From Undaria pinnatifida (Eukaryota; Sar; Phaeophyceae; Laminariales; Alariaceae): a stretch of 64,000 bases of DNA. Made by a program: the position numbers and the translations under genes. Position 1 is the first letter of the stretch, and each line of letters opens with the position of its first letter. The stretch covers positions 15,806,702 through 15,870,701 of the forward strand of contig JABAKD010000023.1 in assembly GCA_012845835.1 (NCBI GenBank). The letters are read 5' to 3'. Shown here one piece after another: positions 23,148 through 35,240 of the stretch. Under the pieces are notes generated by a model, which saw nothing but the letters and a program-made list of their open reading frames with translations, ran no database searches and was not told the origin of the DNA.

Positions 23148-24592
23148 ATGGGGCAGTCAAGTCAGGGGCGCAAGTCAGACTGGTTGGAATTGTCGTGCGA
23201 ATGTCGTGATCGCGGATTGTTGCCGGCTAACCCCAAGGTAGTACCAGCATGCCACAAGGCTAAGCTACGATTGCCCCTGACCAGAGAAGATTACACTCCA
23301 TATGTGGCTAAGCAACGGCGATATTCCCCAGAGGAGGAAGCCATGATTCAGAGTGAGGCGACGAAACAGTTCCAAACCGGAGCTTTCCGTAAATCGACAT
23401 CAGCGTGGGCAGCCAATTGTTTTTGGTTCGCAAGAAGCATGGCACGGCGAGGGTCTGCCAGGATTACCGGGGGCTGTACACGTTACTTGAGCCGGACAGC
23501 GGAGCCACGGAGGCATCCAAAGCATCTTTGATGGCATGAAAGAGGCCAGCTGCTTCACGTAGTGGATATGGCTTCGGGATTCGCCCAATTAGAGATTAGC
23601 CGAAGAGGATAAGCACAAAACCGCGATTAGGGACGCTCACGGTACACTGTGGGAGCTTAACCAATGCGGGTTTGGACTTGAGACTTGACCAGCAGGATTT
23701 GCAGCCAATGTTGGCGGAGCTCTGGGTTCGCTAAAAGGGAAGGGAGTCCAAAACTGGTTGGATGGCATCATTTGCACCCAACAGGTGTAAGGACACCTAG
23801 ACCTATTGAGGGAAGTGCTAGAGAAATTATCGAGTGCAGGCCCGTCGGTGAACTTTTCTAAGTCATGGTGGTGCTGTCATAAGCAAGAGTTTGTGGGCAT
23901 GGTGGTGGACAGGCTGGGAGTTCGTGCGTCACAGTCTAAGATTGACGCTGTTGCCCAACTTACTAGAGCCGACGCGGTAGAGGAAGTGAGGGCTCTGTTG
24001 GGTATGACAGGCTACCTACGGAGATTCGTTCCTCCATACAGCGCGCTCGTAGCGCCTATCTCATATCTTCTTCGTGACAAGCGTTTGCGTCAAAGTGGAC
24101 GAGAAAACTTATAGTTTCATGGGGTGAGGGGCAAGCCAAAGCTTTGGCGGCACTGATTCTCGCTCTTACGCCACCGCCGATTTTGGATCTGCCAGACTGC
24201 GACAGGCCGTTCCAGTCCCACATGGATGCAAACGAGTTAGGAGCATGAGCAAATATTACCCAAATACAGGAAGATTTTGAACGTGTTTTGGGATATGCTA
24301 GTCATCGGTGTCTCGGACAGACGCTAGACGGTCACCTACGGAACGGGAAGTGAATGCGGTGTTATGGGCGGTAGACCACTTCAGACCGTAGGTATGGAAC
24401 AGGGGATTTACTTTTATCACCGATTGCTCGGCGATGACGTGGCTGTTCAAAAGTCGAGGACATTTCCTCAAAGCTACACACGTGGGCTTTGCGTTTAATT
24501 GAGCACGACATGGATCTGCAATGGCGGCCAGGCACTCGCTACCAACGTCCCGACGCTTGGCCCCGACTACCTTGCTCGGAGTCACCAAGTGA
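23148..24592 (+). pseudogene. Gypsy reverse transcriptase and RNase H
   Basis: The 23148-23531 frame gives the RT fingers (RREDYTPYVAKQ-like block, EEAMIQSEATKQFQTGAFRKS, TSAWAAN). After a frameshift come VRKKHGTARVCQDYRGLY and the palm. The catalytic YxDD is WLDG (NWLDGIIC, near 23760), so a catalytic Asp is lost. VNFSKS, HKQEFVGMVV and VEEVRALLGMTGYLRRFVP (23806-24114) form the thumb/connection. RNase H remnants extend to a SKLHTWALRLIEHDMDLQWRPGTRYQRPDAL series read across frames (about 24470-24570). At least six stops or frameshifts are present. Confidence 0.8.
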
Positions 24593-25229
24593 CATCAATG
24601 AGGCTTTCCCGGACGACACATAGAGTCGCCAAACGTATAGGGGACCAGAAGGGCCAGTATTGGACGGCGTCCCTTACGGAGCTTGGTGCAAATCAGGTAG
24701 ATGAGCTCATAACGGGGAGTGTGGTAGTTTTGGCAGGAGTAACGATTACCCCACAGGACGTGGTAGGCAGTATTGAGGAAGCTGCTCAGATCTTGCTACG
24801 CTTAAGTCCTCCGAATACGAGGAAAGAGGCTGGTTCTGGCAGGGGAGATGATGAGAGTTTAGAAGGACTTGCTAGCCTGGAGGACGTGGCGGGAGTTACA
24901 AGAGCTGTTACAAGGGCTTTATCCCGGGCTATATCGCAGTCCCCCACGCTCCCGATACCACCGCAAACATATCAACAGTCACAACCAATAGAGCACGACT
25001 CCACCCTTTGCCACAGGGGAGGCGCGACAGAGAACGAAGAACCCATCCAACCATTTTAGCGGAAACAGCCGACATTTTGCAGAATTCACGATTGTTTGAG
25101 CAAAAACAGGGGCGGGATACGGTGCTTAAACCTATACTAGCCGAACATGGGTCGGGGAAATTGGAGAATACGTTTCGGACGATGAACGCCTTCTCTGGTA
25201 TACCCCTAAAGGCGAAGACTCTAAGTTAG

Positions 25230-26000
25230 CAATACCGAGGCTGATGGTACAAGGGGTCTTGGCGCTAGTTCACAGCACGTTTGGCCATCCGGGCGTGGCT
25301 CGTACAACTTTGATCGTTCAAAATAAGTACCGTTAGCCAACATTAGTCAAGGACGTGCGCAAATACGTACTTTCGTGCGGCTGCAGGAGAAGGAAATGAG
25401 CCAGCAGTCAGCGAGTAGCCATGATGCCCGCTAAGTTTTTACGGCCTTGAGAAGTTCTGGAGATGGATCCAATATCTCAAGAGTCTCAAGACGGAAACAG
25501 GTATCTGTTGGTTGTGGTGGATACGGCCAGCAAGTTCCTGTTTGCATATCCGTTGCCGTCGAAGGATACCGTCGGAGTAAGTCGTAAGCTGCTAGAACTC
25601 CTTTTGACCTTTGGAGTGCCGCTGTCCATCCAGAGTGATGCTGGGGGGGAGTTCTCAGCGCAGGTGGTGAAACATTTGTGCCAGTGGCTGAGAATGTCGA
25701 TAGATGGTCCCGCCAATCACCCCCGGGCCCAGGGAGCGGCCGAAAGGGTGGGGGGGTGGCTTCAGGAAGTATTATCCGAACCCTGCAAGTCTTGGCCCAG
25801 GATATTGGACCGGTATGTACTTCCCGCATGTTGGATTCAGCGTGCACCCCAGACCCTAGTTTACCTTCGTCTCCCACACCATTTCGTCTACTGCTTGGTC
25901 GAAATGCTCGCGTACAGTTGGACTCAATTGCGCCTGTCATTGATGGTGTGGGATATCAAGGAGGATTGGAGGCTTTTGTGGCGGAACAACAAGCCTTCAG
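25230..26000 (+). pseudogene. Gypsy integrase
   Basis: The HHCC-type zinc finger is recognisable: H...FGHPGVARTTLIVQNKY, KDVRKYVLSCGCRRRK (25270-25400). The DDE core in the 25463 frame has MDPIS (D), a DTASKFLFAYPLP strand, SDAGGEF (D) and GAAERVGGW (E), so all three acidic residues are present. Stops lie inside the zinc finger and frameshifts follow the core. The enzyme would insert the element's cDNA into host DNA. Confidence 0.85.
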
Positions 26001-26009
26001 AGAGGTACG

Positions 26010-26820
26010 TGAAGCCCTAGAGGAATGGCAGGCCGCTAAAAATCGGAACAGGCGGAGACATAATGATGACATCAGTCGTATCTCGCCCGGGGGACATGCC
26101 AAAGTGGGTGATTATGTGTTGGTTAAGGACGCAAGTACATCGAGGGAAGGGTTTCACTCGAAACTGGCACATGAACTTTTGGACTGGACCATGGCGAGTA
26201 GTCCGTACGATACACCCAGGACCCAGTTACGTCGAATACCTGAACGGTCGCAGTATAAGGAGGTGAATAGTGTCTGCGGCGGACATCAAACCGTTCTTCA
26301 AACCGTTCCACCCGCATCCGGTAGAACTTCGTCATGCGTTCGAGGACGAGTTCCTACACTTCGTTTGGGGCCCGGATATTGGACTTGCTGAGGTTCCACT
26401 GCGGTAGCACCGATATATAGGCTAATTGACCGCAAGGCCTCGTGGATCGGCAAGGACACGTGGATCTGGGAGTACAAAGGCAGGCATCAGGACTACGGGG
26501 TTGAATCCAGCTGGCTGAATGAGGAAGAGGCACAAGAAGCTTCACGCCACTACAGCTAGACGTGATTCACGCTTTACGGGAGTATCATGGAGCTGATCAC
26601 CGGACTCGACCACCAGGAGCGCCAACGAAACGGGAACGGGAAGCGTCTTCCAGGGAAGAGGCGCTAAAGGCATATCCGATAGGAACCAAAGTCAGAAGGA
26701 AGTTCACAGATATCCGCGGTCGGAGGAGAGCATTCGTCGGGGAGGTGTACGATTTTATCGACCCGTACTGGCGCGTAAGATATACAGACGGTGATTAGGA
26801 GGAGCTGGATCGTCAAGAGG
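26010..26820 (+). pseudogene. Gypsy integrase tail: chromodomain-like and Tudor-like modules
   Basis: After the core, KVGDYVLVKDAS and a shifted GPWRVVRTIHPGPSYVEYLN form the GPY/F-type integrase module. Positions about 26411-26557 read YRLIDRKASWIGKDTWIWEY, GRHQDYGVESSWLNEEEA, which resembles a chromodomain. A frame at 26562-26798 ends in a small module with PIGTKVRRKF, GEVYDF and YWRVRYTDGD, resembling a Tudor-type fold. Both are read-outs of motif pattern, not searches. In chromoviruses such tails can steer integration to chromatin. The frames are separated by stops. Confidence 0.5.
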
Positions 26821-27099
26821 TCACACAAGGAAAGGAATTGGCGACTTCAACTTGACCTGGATTTGCAGGATTGAGCGGAGTCTGAAAAGGATTCAAGGCC
26901 TCAGCCTAAACCGTGCGTTCAGGCGGCAGGTCTGGCTCGGGAGGGCAATACTTATTGTTCCACTGACCGAAGCCGCACCATTTTGAGCTCTGGAACGTCA
27001 TACCAGACTTGGAAGGGTGTTGCAGCGGCCAGCGTGGGAACATTTCATTCCGTCAACTGGGGCCGCAATCTTCTAAGTTCTGGATGACCGTACCAGACT

Positions 27100-27600
27100 T
27101 ACGGGGGTGGTATGCCGGCAGACGACGTGGGACATACCTATACCACACCCACGTTGATAATATTATGAGTTTTGGAATTTTATCACCCGGGGCGGTATAC
27201 CGTGGGGGCGTGGTATACAACGTACCCCAGGTGATAAAGTGGGTGGTGGTTTGGGATTAGAGATTATTCACCACCCCGGGTGGTATACCGTAGGGGTGTG
27301 ATAATATGGGGGGTGATAATAGTGGTTTCAAACGAGTCTTGCTGCCATATTCTAGGCAGACGGAGGTGTGATAACAACGGGTGTGATAGCAGCGGTTGCA
27401 AGTAGTCGCCGCCACACTCCAGGCAGGCGGCAAGGAGTGCCATAGTATGGGGTGTGGCAGCACCGTTTAAACAGGGGTTTCGCTGCCACACTCCAGGCAG
27501 GTACGGTACCAAGGCGTGTGATACAGATAGTAAGGGGTGTGATAACAAGGGGGTGACGTAGCAAACCTCAAAGCGGTACGAATACCGTACCGGCACCGTA
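27100..27600 (+). repeat. Degenerate GGTGTGATA repeats with CCACACTCCAGGCAGG units
   Basis: The motif gctgccacactccaggcag recurs near 27340, 27408 and 27480. Variants of ggtggtataccgtgggggtg and gtgataaca are scattered from 27100 to 27560. The first part (27170-27310) resembles 28290-28460 in direct orientation. No gene is seen. Confidence 0.5.
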
Positions 27601-28289
27601 TTTCACGCGATTTGATCTGAAGCAATATTGTATTGTAAATGTAATGTAATTCCCCTGTGCAGCTAGCTACCGGTAGCTCCCTGATGGACATCCAATATTT
27701 TTCAAGCCTGGAATGGTAGCCAATATCTCCTTTTGACACGGAGCACACTACCGTGCCGTAACGCATGGTGAGCGTATGAACGAATAGGAAAACAGACAAG
27801 AAATGCAAAGCGGCATGCAATATACCGGTAGAGATAGCAAACAAAATACAAGGAAGCACAAAGGAGGGAAGGCCTGCGAAAAACAAAAAGCTGCAAACGG
27901 TTAAAAACAGAACTTCCATGAATGGGACCATGCTGTTTTCAACCGCAGCCGGTCACGCAACATATGCTGCAAACGTGGCTGGAATGTCGACGGGCCCTGC
28001 TGTGAAAGCTTCCGCACCGGGAGGCACATATGTGGTTTGTGCACGGCGGCCAAAAATTGACGCGATCGTGCCTGGAACCGCAGCAGCAGTTGTCTGAGCC
28101 CCAGACATGCTTTGCCGGTAGCGATGGAACACGCTTGCACTACGGCTCTGTACCTCCTCCACCTCCATGCTGCTGGTATCCATACGGTAAGCTGTGGTAC
28201 TCTCGACCTGGTGTGCTGCTGCTGCTGTGCTGTTCCGGTACCGGTACTCGTTTTGTTAATCGGCACGCTTTATCCCGCGGTGATAACTT
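27601..28289. other. Unassigned stretch between two related repeat blocks
   Basis: A minus-strand frame (27953-28183, 76 codons) and an overlapping plus-strand frame read without low complexity, but neither has a recognisable domain. The position between two direct repeat blocks suggests the interior of a small mobile element. Confidence 0.3.
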
Positions 28290-28462
28290 GGGGCGGTCAT
28301 GATGAGAATGAGGCATTACCTCAGGGAGTGTGGTATTACACCGTGCCCCGGGTGATAACTCGGGCGGTAGTTCAGGATTTTAGAATAATGGCCATCCGGG
28401 TGGTATACCGTGAGGGTGTGGTATACAAGAAGGGGTGTGGTATACACTGTCATATACGGTAA

Positions 28463-28805
28463 AAGTACGGTGGGTCATGTCCGTGGCTTTACCGTCGTGG
28501 CTTAACCGCGCGCATAACAGTGACTGGAAGTTCTATGGGCGCGGAAATAAGTTTTGCCTGGTCGGTGAGCTGAAACCGTTAGCGTGGCAATAACGCCTTA
28601 CAAGAAGATGGTGCAAAGCAGCATCGTCGTAAAATACGCCGGGTGTCATACTCGATACCACCCCGAAGAAAGAGAAAACGTTAACCTGGCATATCAAAAA
28701 GTACAGCTGCAATCTGGTCACTGTTTTCGAACTTTTACGACAGCAACGTAAGTCATGATCAGTTTTTGGGAAACAGAATGCTGTAGACCCGACTCGCTGT
28801 CGTAT
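28463..28805 (+). repeat. Dispersed repeat R1, copy 2
   Basis: Matches 500-735 plus 898-1015. It is continuous here and interrupted in the first copy. Confidence 0.7.
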
Positions 28806-29270
28806 CATTTGCCCCAATTGCAGCAGATAATAACAAACTGCAATTAGCCCGAAACTACAGTAACTCAGACTTGTGTTTGTACAATAATCGTCCTCCTCCT
28901 CCTACTGCTCTCATTCCACTCTCCGTACAAGTACGCGTTTACTTTTATTTGGCATCGACCATATATAATGTTTATTAAGATTCTGTCACTCCTGCTTCGC
29001 TGCTACTTCCTCCTCTGTTATGCTGCTGTGCTGGCATTATTCATACCTGGTACGAGTACTGCGTCATCCGCATTCGCTCTCTTCTCTTGCGTCACCCTCT
29101 TTCGGTCTGCTCGCCTATTTTGTTTTCTGTTTCATTGTCCAGACTACTGTTCCCTGCTATAATTCTTTGTTCAAGTTTGGTTTTCGGGTTTTACGCTTAC
29201 GTTATATTCTGACTAGCATTCGGTCTCCTTATATTTCACCTCCGAAGGGAGAACTTGTATTCAGTAAAAA
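28806..29270 (+). repeat. Dispersed pyrimidine-rich repeat R4, copy 2
   Basis: Matches 13700-13790 and 13980-14175, including gcgtcaccctctttcggtctg and ttcacctccgaagggagaac. R1 and R4 are adjacent here and also share a neighbourhood at 236-1015, so they may be parts of one larger element. Confidence 0.55.
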
Positions 29271-30019
29271 ATCGTATATATGCCCAACTATTATGGCGTG
29301 TGAACGCTCCCGTGCAAGCGGGACAATTCGCCCTACTCTCAAAACAGTAGACTTCGCAGCTTCCTTCAGCTCCGCGAGGCCTTTGGACATTTTACACTTT
29401 GGAAAGCTTGACGACGCAGTCCAATGCTTTTCCATTTGCGCATACCTTTCCCCGGCACGAGATTTGGCGTGCGAGCAGAGTTACGGGTGCCCAAAATCGG
29501 AGGGTGACGCCTCGAAGAACACTTGCCACCCAGGCTTCGTCGAAAACTGCCATCCATCCAAATTAAATTTCCGAAAATTCTAAGGGGAGAGAGATCCAAG
29601 AAGATCCGAGAGCCGCGTATGATATAGCATTACGTGTGATATTTACAGCAGTAGCATGTACTGTCAACGTTGATACGCACGGTATGTCCTACGTACACTA
29701 TCTACAGCAGCAGCTCAGAGAGAGCTGCGAATAAGTATATATATACGTACGGTATGTACCACGTGCAGAATATACAGCAGCAACTGCTGCCGTCTTATCT
29801 TTCTACGCAGCTACGCTGTGGGCCATTGCATGTGTCCGTTTTTCGTTTTCGGTTAATAAATGGACTCTGCAACGTCCGTTCTGTTCAAAATTGCGCTAAC
29901 GCTGCGCGCACACATCACATTTTTCCCCTTCAGTTTTTCATCAGTTTTTCACCTCTGTCTCGAAAATCATGAAGGGTGCTGGCGCTGTTTCTCTTTCCCA
30001 ACTCTTGAAAGCATCCCCC

Positions 30020-30610
30020 AACACGCGTGCGTGTACGTGTTCCCGACCCTTTTCTCCTATCTCTCAACGCGTTGTGCTTGATTGAGTACTCAGACTTTTC
30101 AGCGTAAACTTTGGGCCTTCAGTACTGAAGACTTTCCGGCGTGGACTTTGGGGATTACGAGTGCGTAGATTCTTATGCAGAGCTTTTTCCTCTGTGTGTT
30201 TGCTTTCGATCTCAAGTGTTCGTCGTAGCCTTACAAAATGGTTTTTTATTGTCGAAGTGTTTTCATGAGAGAGGAATGCTCCGTCTACAGGCTGTACAGG
30301 TTAGCCTAGCAAACGGCAGGCCAGTCGCTGACTGATTTTTCGCAGCGCATTTGTTCACCTACTCAGTATTTTCTCCGCGTGTTCGCCAGAATCTGTAGAA
30401 AAAGGGGGTTGCTTCTTTGACAGAAGTAACTGTACAAAACAGGGGGCGGCAATGCGTGAGTGTACGTGTTCCCGACCTTTTTCTCTTCTGTCTCTACGCG
30501 TTGTGCTTGAGTTCAAGCACTCAGACATTTCAGCCTAAACTTTGGGCCTTCAGTACCCAAGACTTTCCAGCGTCAACTTTGGGGATTATCACAGGTTCGT
30601 AGCTTCTCAT
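30020..30610 (+). repeat. Direct duplication, about 427-bp offset
   Basis: The block gtgtacgtgttcccgacc through actttggggatta occurs at 30030-30160 and 30458-30590. It includes cgcgttgtgcttga, actttgggccttcagtac and gactttccggcgt. No ORF is conserved between the copies. Confidence 0.7.
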
Positions 30611-31880
30611 GATTTCCATCACGGAAGCAGATATGGTCTGACTTCCGGCGTGAGTTTTGCATTTTTCGCGTACTTAGTGTCAGGGAGTTGGGCTGACTGC
30701 TCTAATGGACGTTGTGTTTTTTCCCTGCAGTTGTGGTAGGATTTTTCCACTTCATTAAAAAACGGAATTAGTCTCCCACCCTTCAGCGCTCTCGGCGCAT
30801 GTCATGCCATCCGAATCGTGTAGCCATTTTAAGCCCATCCGGAAATAGTAGATACGAAAAAAGACCAATTAAATCGGCTTGTCACGAAGAATAAATTACA
30901 TGGAATTAGTATAGGATGATTATTGCAGCAGTAAGAGATTACCTGGTACGAGGTCTATAGTAGAGATAAGAACGCCTAAGTTGGCTTGTCACGGGGTGGT
31001 CTTGAGATGTAGAATGGGTACATCTCTGCTGTAAGGGCTCAGATTAACGAAGAGCACGGAAAATCGTACAGCAGTGGCTTCGATATACGATACCCTGGCA
31101 ATCGATACAAGAGAAAGTACGGATATAAGAGGAGAACTTTTTGGGTTATCACGAAAAAATCCAATATAAGAGACAATTTGTCATATTTCCGATATTTTCT
31201 CTAGTATCGAGCTCTCAGAAAAGTAATGCCGCACACACAACCACACGCACACGCCTGTAGACGGCTTGCCCGACGTTTCCTACCATCTTCGAAAGGCTAT
31301 GCGCGCTTGGATGGGCAACCACGGGTCGAGAGAAGCAAAACAAACGTGTATTATAGACATTTTCGGAGATGGAAAGGAGGCAGGAGAGAGAGGGTGCTTC
31401 TGGGTGAACATTGATGGGGAGCGGGAGGAGGAGCACATATTTTTCTGCACTTATGTTTGCTGCTGATTTGTGGCGCGTTTTTTCATTCTTTAGTTAAAGC
31501 GAGGAAGGGTACATAAAATATGCATCAGTCACTATTTCGTCCAACCTGCAACACGTTTGGAAGACTGCCTTTCGCGGGGAGGGGGGACACAGGTATACAC
31601 ATAGCGAGGCAAACATGAGCACATAGTTATTTTTGTTTTCGGTGTGTACAGGCATTTCTGCAGCATGAAGTAAACACGGTTCCTAATGTGCTCGAAGAGC
31701 TTTGACGTCGATTTTGGAAGGAGCACTATCCTAAATTAAATGGCCCTGTAGAATTTGGCTACGATATTACAGAAAATTATCTTCAACCGAAAAAAGAGAA
31801 AACCTGATATAAGAGAAACATTTCGGCTCGTCGAACCGTCTCCTATATCGTAGCCACTACTGCAATTCGTTTTTTTTTTC
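30611..31880. other. No supported gene
   Basis: Short frames only. One at 31266-31466 (66 codons) reads as a hydrophilic, non-repetitive peptide (VSYHLRKAMRAWMGNHGS), but no family is recognised and no introns can be placed. Confidence 0.35.
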
Positions 31881-31889
31881 CATGAAAAA

Positions 31890-32385
31890 TAGACGAAAAA
31901 TTCGACTCTGCTTCTTATCAAGGAACGGCGTAGTGCGTTTTGGAATTGAACAACAAGGGTCAACGAACACCCGTGGGCAACGACCCAGGCGAGCGACGGC
32001 TTGCGTCCCCCCCGGAGCGCCGCGGCTAGCGGCAGATTGTTTTCGTCGGCAGCGGCTAGGAGGCTATGGCTCTAGGCGTCTCTTGGATGGGCTGGCGCCG
32101 CCCCGCCGCCCCCACACGGGCAGCAGCGACGGGGATATAGCGATCGAACTTCTAAGCGAAGTCGTCATGTGATGGTCGTGTAACTTTCGGGGTGCAGAGC
32201 GACGAAAAACTGGGTTTGCGGCGGTCTCGATTGTTTTCGAAGCATCGCAGGCGGTCTAGGCTGTGCTAAGGGCCTTCGGAAGCCGCGCTGCGGCTGCTCC
32301 GGTGGTCCTACCTCTCGCGTAGTGGCTTCTCGCCTCTCAATCAGCCGACAACATGGCACCAATTTGCGTGGCCGGCTTCGGTTAC
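31890..32385 (+). repeat. About 500-bp repeat R5, copy 1
   Basis: It runs from acgaaaaattcgactctgct to cggttacatag and matches 32690-33190 throughout. Between the copies sits R6 (32386-32630). Minus-strand frames in both copies (32165-32362, 32860-33231) encode similar Arg/Pro-rich peptides, possibly by chance. Confidence 0.8.
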
Positions 32386-32630
32386 ATAGAACATGCCATG
32401 CCTAGGTGCACAAACTCCCCAAATTGAATTTCGATTTTCGACTAAATTCGACTAAATAAATAATTTTTTACTTTGTTGAATTGGATTTTTCGTAATAATT
32501 CTGAGAATGCCAGCTTGGTGCTTCAAATTTTGACCAATCAGATGCAAAAAAAATTAACTTGTCAAAAAAAAAGATTGATTTCGATTTGGCAAGGTCTTCG
32601 TTATTTCGGGCCCTAAGGGCTCAGATCAAC
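32386..32630 (+). repeat. Repeat R6, copy 1
   Basis: It starts aacatgccatgcctaggtgc and matches 36318-36610, including taataattctgagaatgcc and tgaccaatcagatgcaaa. It lies exactly at the R5 border. Confidence 0.75.
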
Positions 32631-32689
32631 GAAGAGCACAGACAATCGTAAGTCGAATTTTTATTGCTTCATCTCATGAAATACACGAA

Positions 32690-33190
32690 AAATTCAACTC
32701 TGCTTCGTATCAAGGAACGGCGTAGTGCGTTCTAGAATTGAAAAAAACGCAAAAGGGTCAACGAACACCCGTGGGCAACGACCCAGGCGTGCGATGGCTC
32801 GCGTCCTCCCCGGAGCGCCGCAGCTAGCGGCAGATTGTTTTTGCCGGCACGGCTGAAAGCTATGGCTCTTTGCGTCTCTTGGATGGGCTGGCCTCGCCCC
32901 GCCGCCCCCACACGGGCAGCAGCGACGGGGAGATAGCGATCGGAATTCTGAGCGAAGTCGTGATGTGGTAATTGGTCGTGTAACTTTCGAGGTGCAGGGC
33001 GACGAAAAACTGGGTTTGCGGCGGTCTCGACTGTTTTCGAAGCGTCGCCGCCGGTCTAGGATGTGCTAAGGCCCTTCGGAGGCCGCGCTGCGGCTGCTCC
33101 GGTGGTCCTACCTCTCGCGTAGTGGCTTCTCGCCTCTCAATCAGCCGACGACATGGAACCAATTCGCGTGGCCGGCTTCGGTTACATAGG
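32690..33190 (+). repeat. About 500-bp repeat R5, copy 2
   Basis: Second copy of 31890-32385. Its 3' edge (cggttacatag) directly abuts the non-LTR retrotransposon fragment. Confidence 0.8.
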
Positions 33191-33830
33191 TGTCGTTCAC
33201 CAGCAATGCAGCCGGCCAGGTATACAAACAAACAATCGAGTTCGTGTCCTTGGGCGGGGCTACCACCGCAGACAGAGAACTCAGCATTGAAATAACGCGG
33301 CGTCTTCAGAGGGCCTGGGCGTGCTTCCAGCGGTACAAAATGGAAATAAATGATCGCCCGGGTGTGCGCTTACGGTTGAGGGTGCGGTTGCTGGAAGCCG
33401 AGGTGATCGAGACACTACTCTGCGGTTGCATGACGTGGAGCCCGAACAAGCCTGACGATGACAGGCTACGACGGGTTCACCGTTCCATGCTCCTCCGATG
33501 CCTCGGATGGCGGAAACGGGAGCGCGACGACCACACCCTATCGTACGCCGACGCGCTCGCCAAGGCAGCTTCCGAGAGCATAGAGGCGATAGTGCGCAAA
33601 CGGAGGATATTGTTTGCGGGATTCGTAGCACGTATGGGGGAGGAGCGTCTGCCACAGAGGATGGTGTTTGGGGAGCTTGGTGCATCTGAAGGAGGCTATG
33701 TCGGTCTTTGGAATTAAATTCGAAGGGTGGCGAAAGGCTGCTCAGTAGGCTGGCAGAAGGTTTCGACAGGTAGAGGAGGGAGCCGAGTTCTTCATGGGGA
33801 AATTGCATGAGACGGAGGGACGCAGAGCTG
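33190..33830 (+). pseudogene. Non-LTR retrotransposon RT, C-terminal fragment
   Basis: The frame 33190-33717 carries the C-terminal signature of LINE-type RT proteins: FVSLGGATTADRELSIEI, ETLLCGCMTWSPN, DRLRRVHRSMLLRCLGW and KRRILFAGFVARMGEERLP. This is the region after the RT palm (LGS...I, LLYGCETW, GHVARM in relatives). After the stop, further coding-like sequence (EEGAEFFMGKLHETEGRRAA) follows in another frame to about 33850. The 5' part with the endonuclease and YADD box is missing, as in a typical 5'-truncated LINE insertion. Confidence 0.8.
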
Positions 33831-34099
33831 CAGAGCGACACGCAAAGGCCGCGGCAGCGCTATTCACCGTCGGCATCTCTAAGCGGCCGGGGGGAGGAGG
33901 GGGGGAGGGGGGGCGTCCTGCCCAAGACGCGTAAGTCTGGGTCTGGCCATCATCATCTTGAAATTTGTGGGCCTTCCAATGGTCGTCACAAGTTAGCGTA
34001 AGGCCGCCCTGACTCCTTCGCCTTGTTGCGTTCTCTCCCCAATGCCATTGATGCACTTGATACCCTCTATGAGCCCAATGCCGTCTTTAGTAAGTTCCT

Positions 34100-34285
34100 A
34101 GGGTCTGCTAGTATGACGTTATTCCTCTTTTCCTTTCCTTGCTTCCTCTTATTGTCTTGTCTTTTCTTGCTTTTCTTGTTTCTTTCTTTTTCTTTTCTTT
34201 TCTTTGTCGCTTTCTTTTCTTTCCTTTCCTTTCCTTTCCTTTATCCTCTTTTCTTTTCTTTGTTTCCTTTTTCCAATTGAGTTGT
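34100..34285 (+). repeat. TTTTC/CTTTT-rich low-complexity tract
   Basis: An almost pure pyrimidine strand of TTTCTTTTC repeats. The downstream flank (34285-34330) is the reverse complement of 42000-42060 with divergence, suggesting that a dispersed element ends there. Confidence 0.75.
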
Positions 34286-34374
34286 GTCTGACGTGCGTAT
34301 GCGTAGTGATAGGTACTACGTGTAATATATACGAGGTAGTCTCTCCTGGGTGGCAAGCGGTATAGCCTAAGGTC

Positions 34375-34790
34375 ATGCCTTCTGTAGGGTTTGTGGATTC
34401 CCGGCAAGGGTATGGGAGTCTTACAGAACTTCCGGAAGTTTCGGGCACGGGTATGAAAGTGTTACAGAACTTCCAGAAGTTCCGGGTATTGTGGCATGGG
34501 CGTACAGAACTCACAGAAGTTCCAGAACTGACAGAAGTTCCGGGCGGGTACGAAAGGCGCTGTACCCGTACCTCGGGTATTGTGGCACGGGGTGTACAGA
34601 ACTCACATAAGTTCCGGGTACGGGTATGAATGTCCTACAAAACTAACAGAAGTTTGGGTACGAAAGTCTTACAGAACTTCCAGAAGTTCCGGGTATTGTG
34701 GTACGGGCATACAGAACTTACAGAAGTTCCGGGTACGGGTATGAATGCCCTACAGAACTTACAGATATCCCGGGTACGGGTAATACCCGG
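34375..34790 (+). repeat. Minisatellite array with ACAGAAGTTCCGGGTA core
   Basis: At least eight degenerate copies of cagaac(t/tt)c(c/a)cagaagttccgggta(cgggtatgaatg) occur. It ends in ggtaatacccgggtaaatgc, like the second array at 35640-35990. Confidence 0.8.
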
Positions 34791-34799
34791 GTAAATGCA

Positions 34800-35240
34800 C
34801 ACCGCCTTGGGGGGGAGTACGGTTCGAAGTAGAGGGTATAATCCAACATGCATGGATGGCATGTTGTCACCGGGCCAATGTCCCCGAGGCAATCTGTCGT
34901 AGTAGCAAGGAAGTATACATTATCGACAAAACCACCACCGAGAGGCGATAAATCGTGAACTTCAAGGAGTGGCGACCGGGGCAACAGCCGCGCTTACGGC
35001 TTACTACGCTATGATCATACCATAGCGTACCCTGGCTGTGGAGCTTCAAAACAAATAATGGCGGTCGCAAGCCCATATTTGCCACCACAGCTCGATAAGC
35101 TAAGTGCCTCGACAAAGAAGAAGCGAAACTGCCGAAAACAAAGAAGATACTTCTAGACGTCGATGGTTGCTGCATCACGGTCACGGCAGATCTATGTATT
35201 ATTCCGATCGGAAAAAACATTGAAATGCGATCCCAGGTAC
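34800..35240. other. Unassigned stretch between the minisatellites
   Basis: A minus-strand frame (34867-35220, 117 codons) and fragmentary plus-strand frames (KEVYIIDKTTTERR, KKILLDVDGCCITVTADLCI) look like remnants of coding sequence. I cannot name a family. Confidence 0.25.

Larger units (their letters stand above)
14385..27015 (+). mobile_element. Decayed Ty3/gypsy (chromovirus-like) element, split by copia
   Basis: Domain order is Gag-like, protease, RT, RNase H, integrase, chromodomain-like, Tudor-like, which is Ty3/gypsy order. Removing the 4.67-kb copia insertion leaves about 8 kb. A purine-rich ggaaggg followed by TGTTGC at 27009-27020 could be a polypurine tract and LTR start, but I found no matching 5' LTR near 14.2 kb, so both ends are uncertain. 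Confidence 0.7.

Noticed and set aside
34375-34790. Array of heat-shock elements (GAA/TTC units)
   Set aside because: The GAACTTCCAGAAGTTC cores do not keep the 5-bp nGAAn/nTTCn spacing, and the array is not upstream of a recognisable gene.
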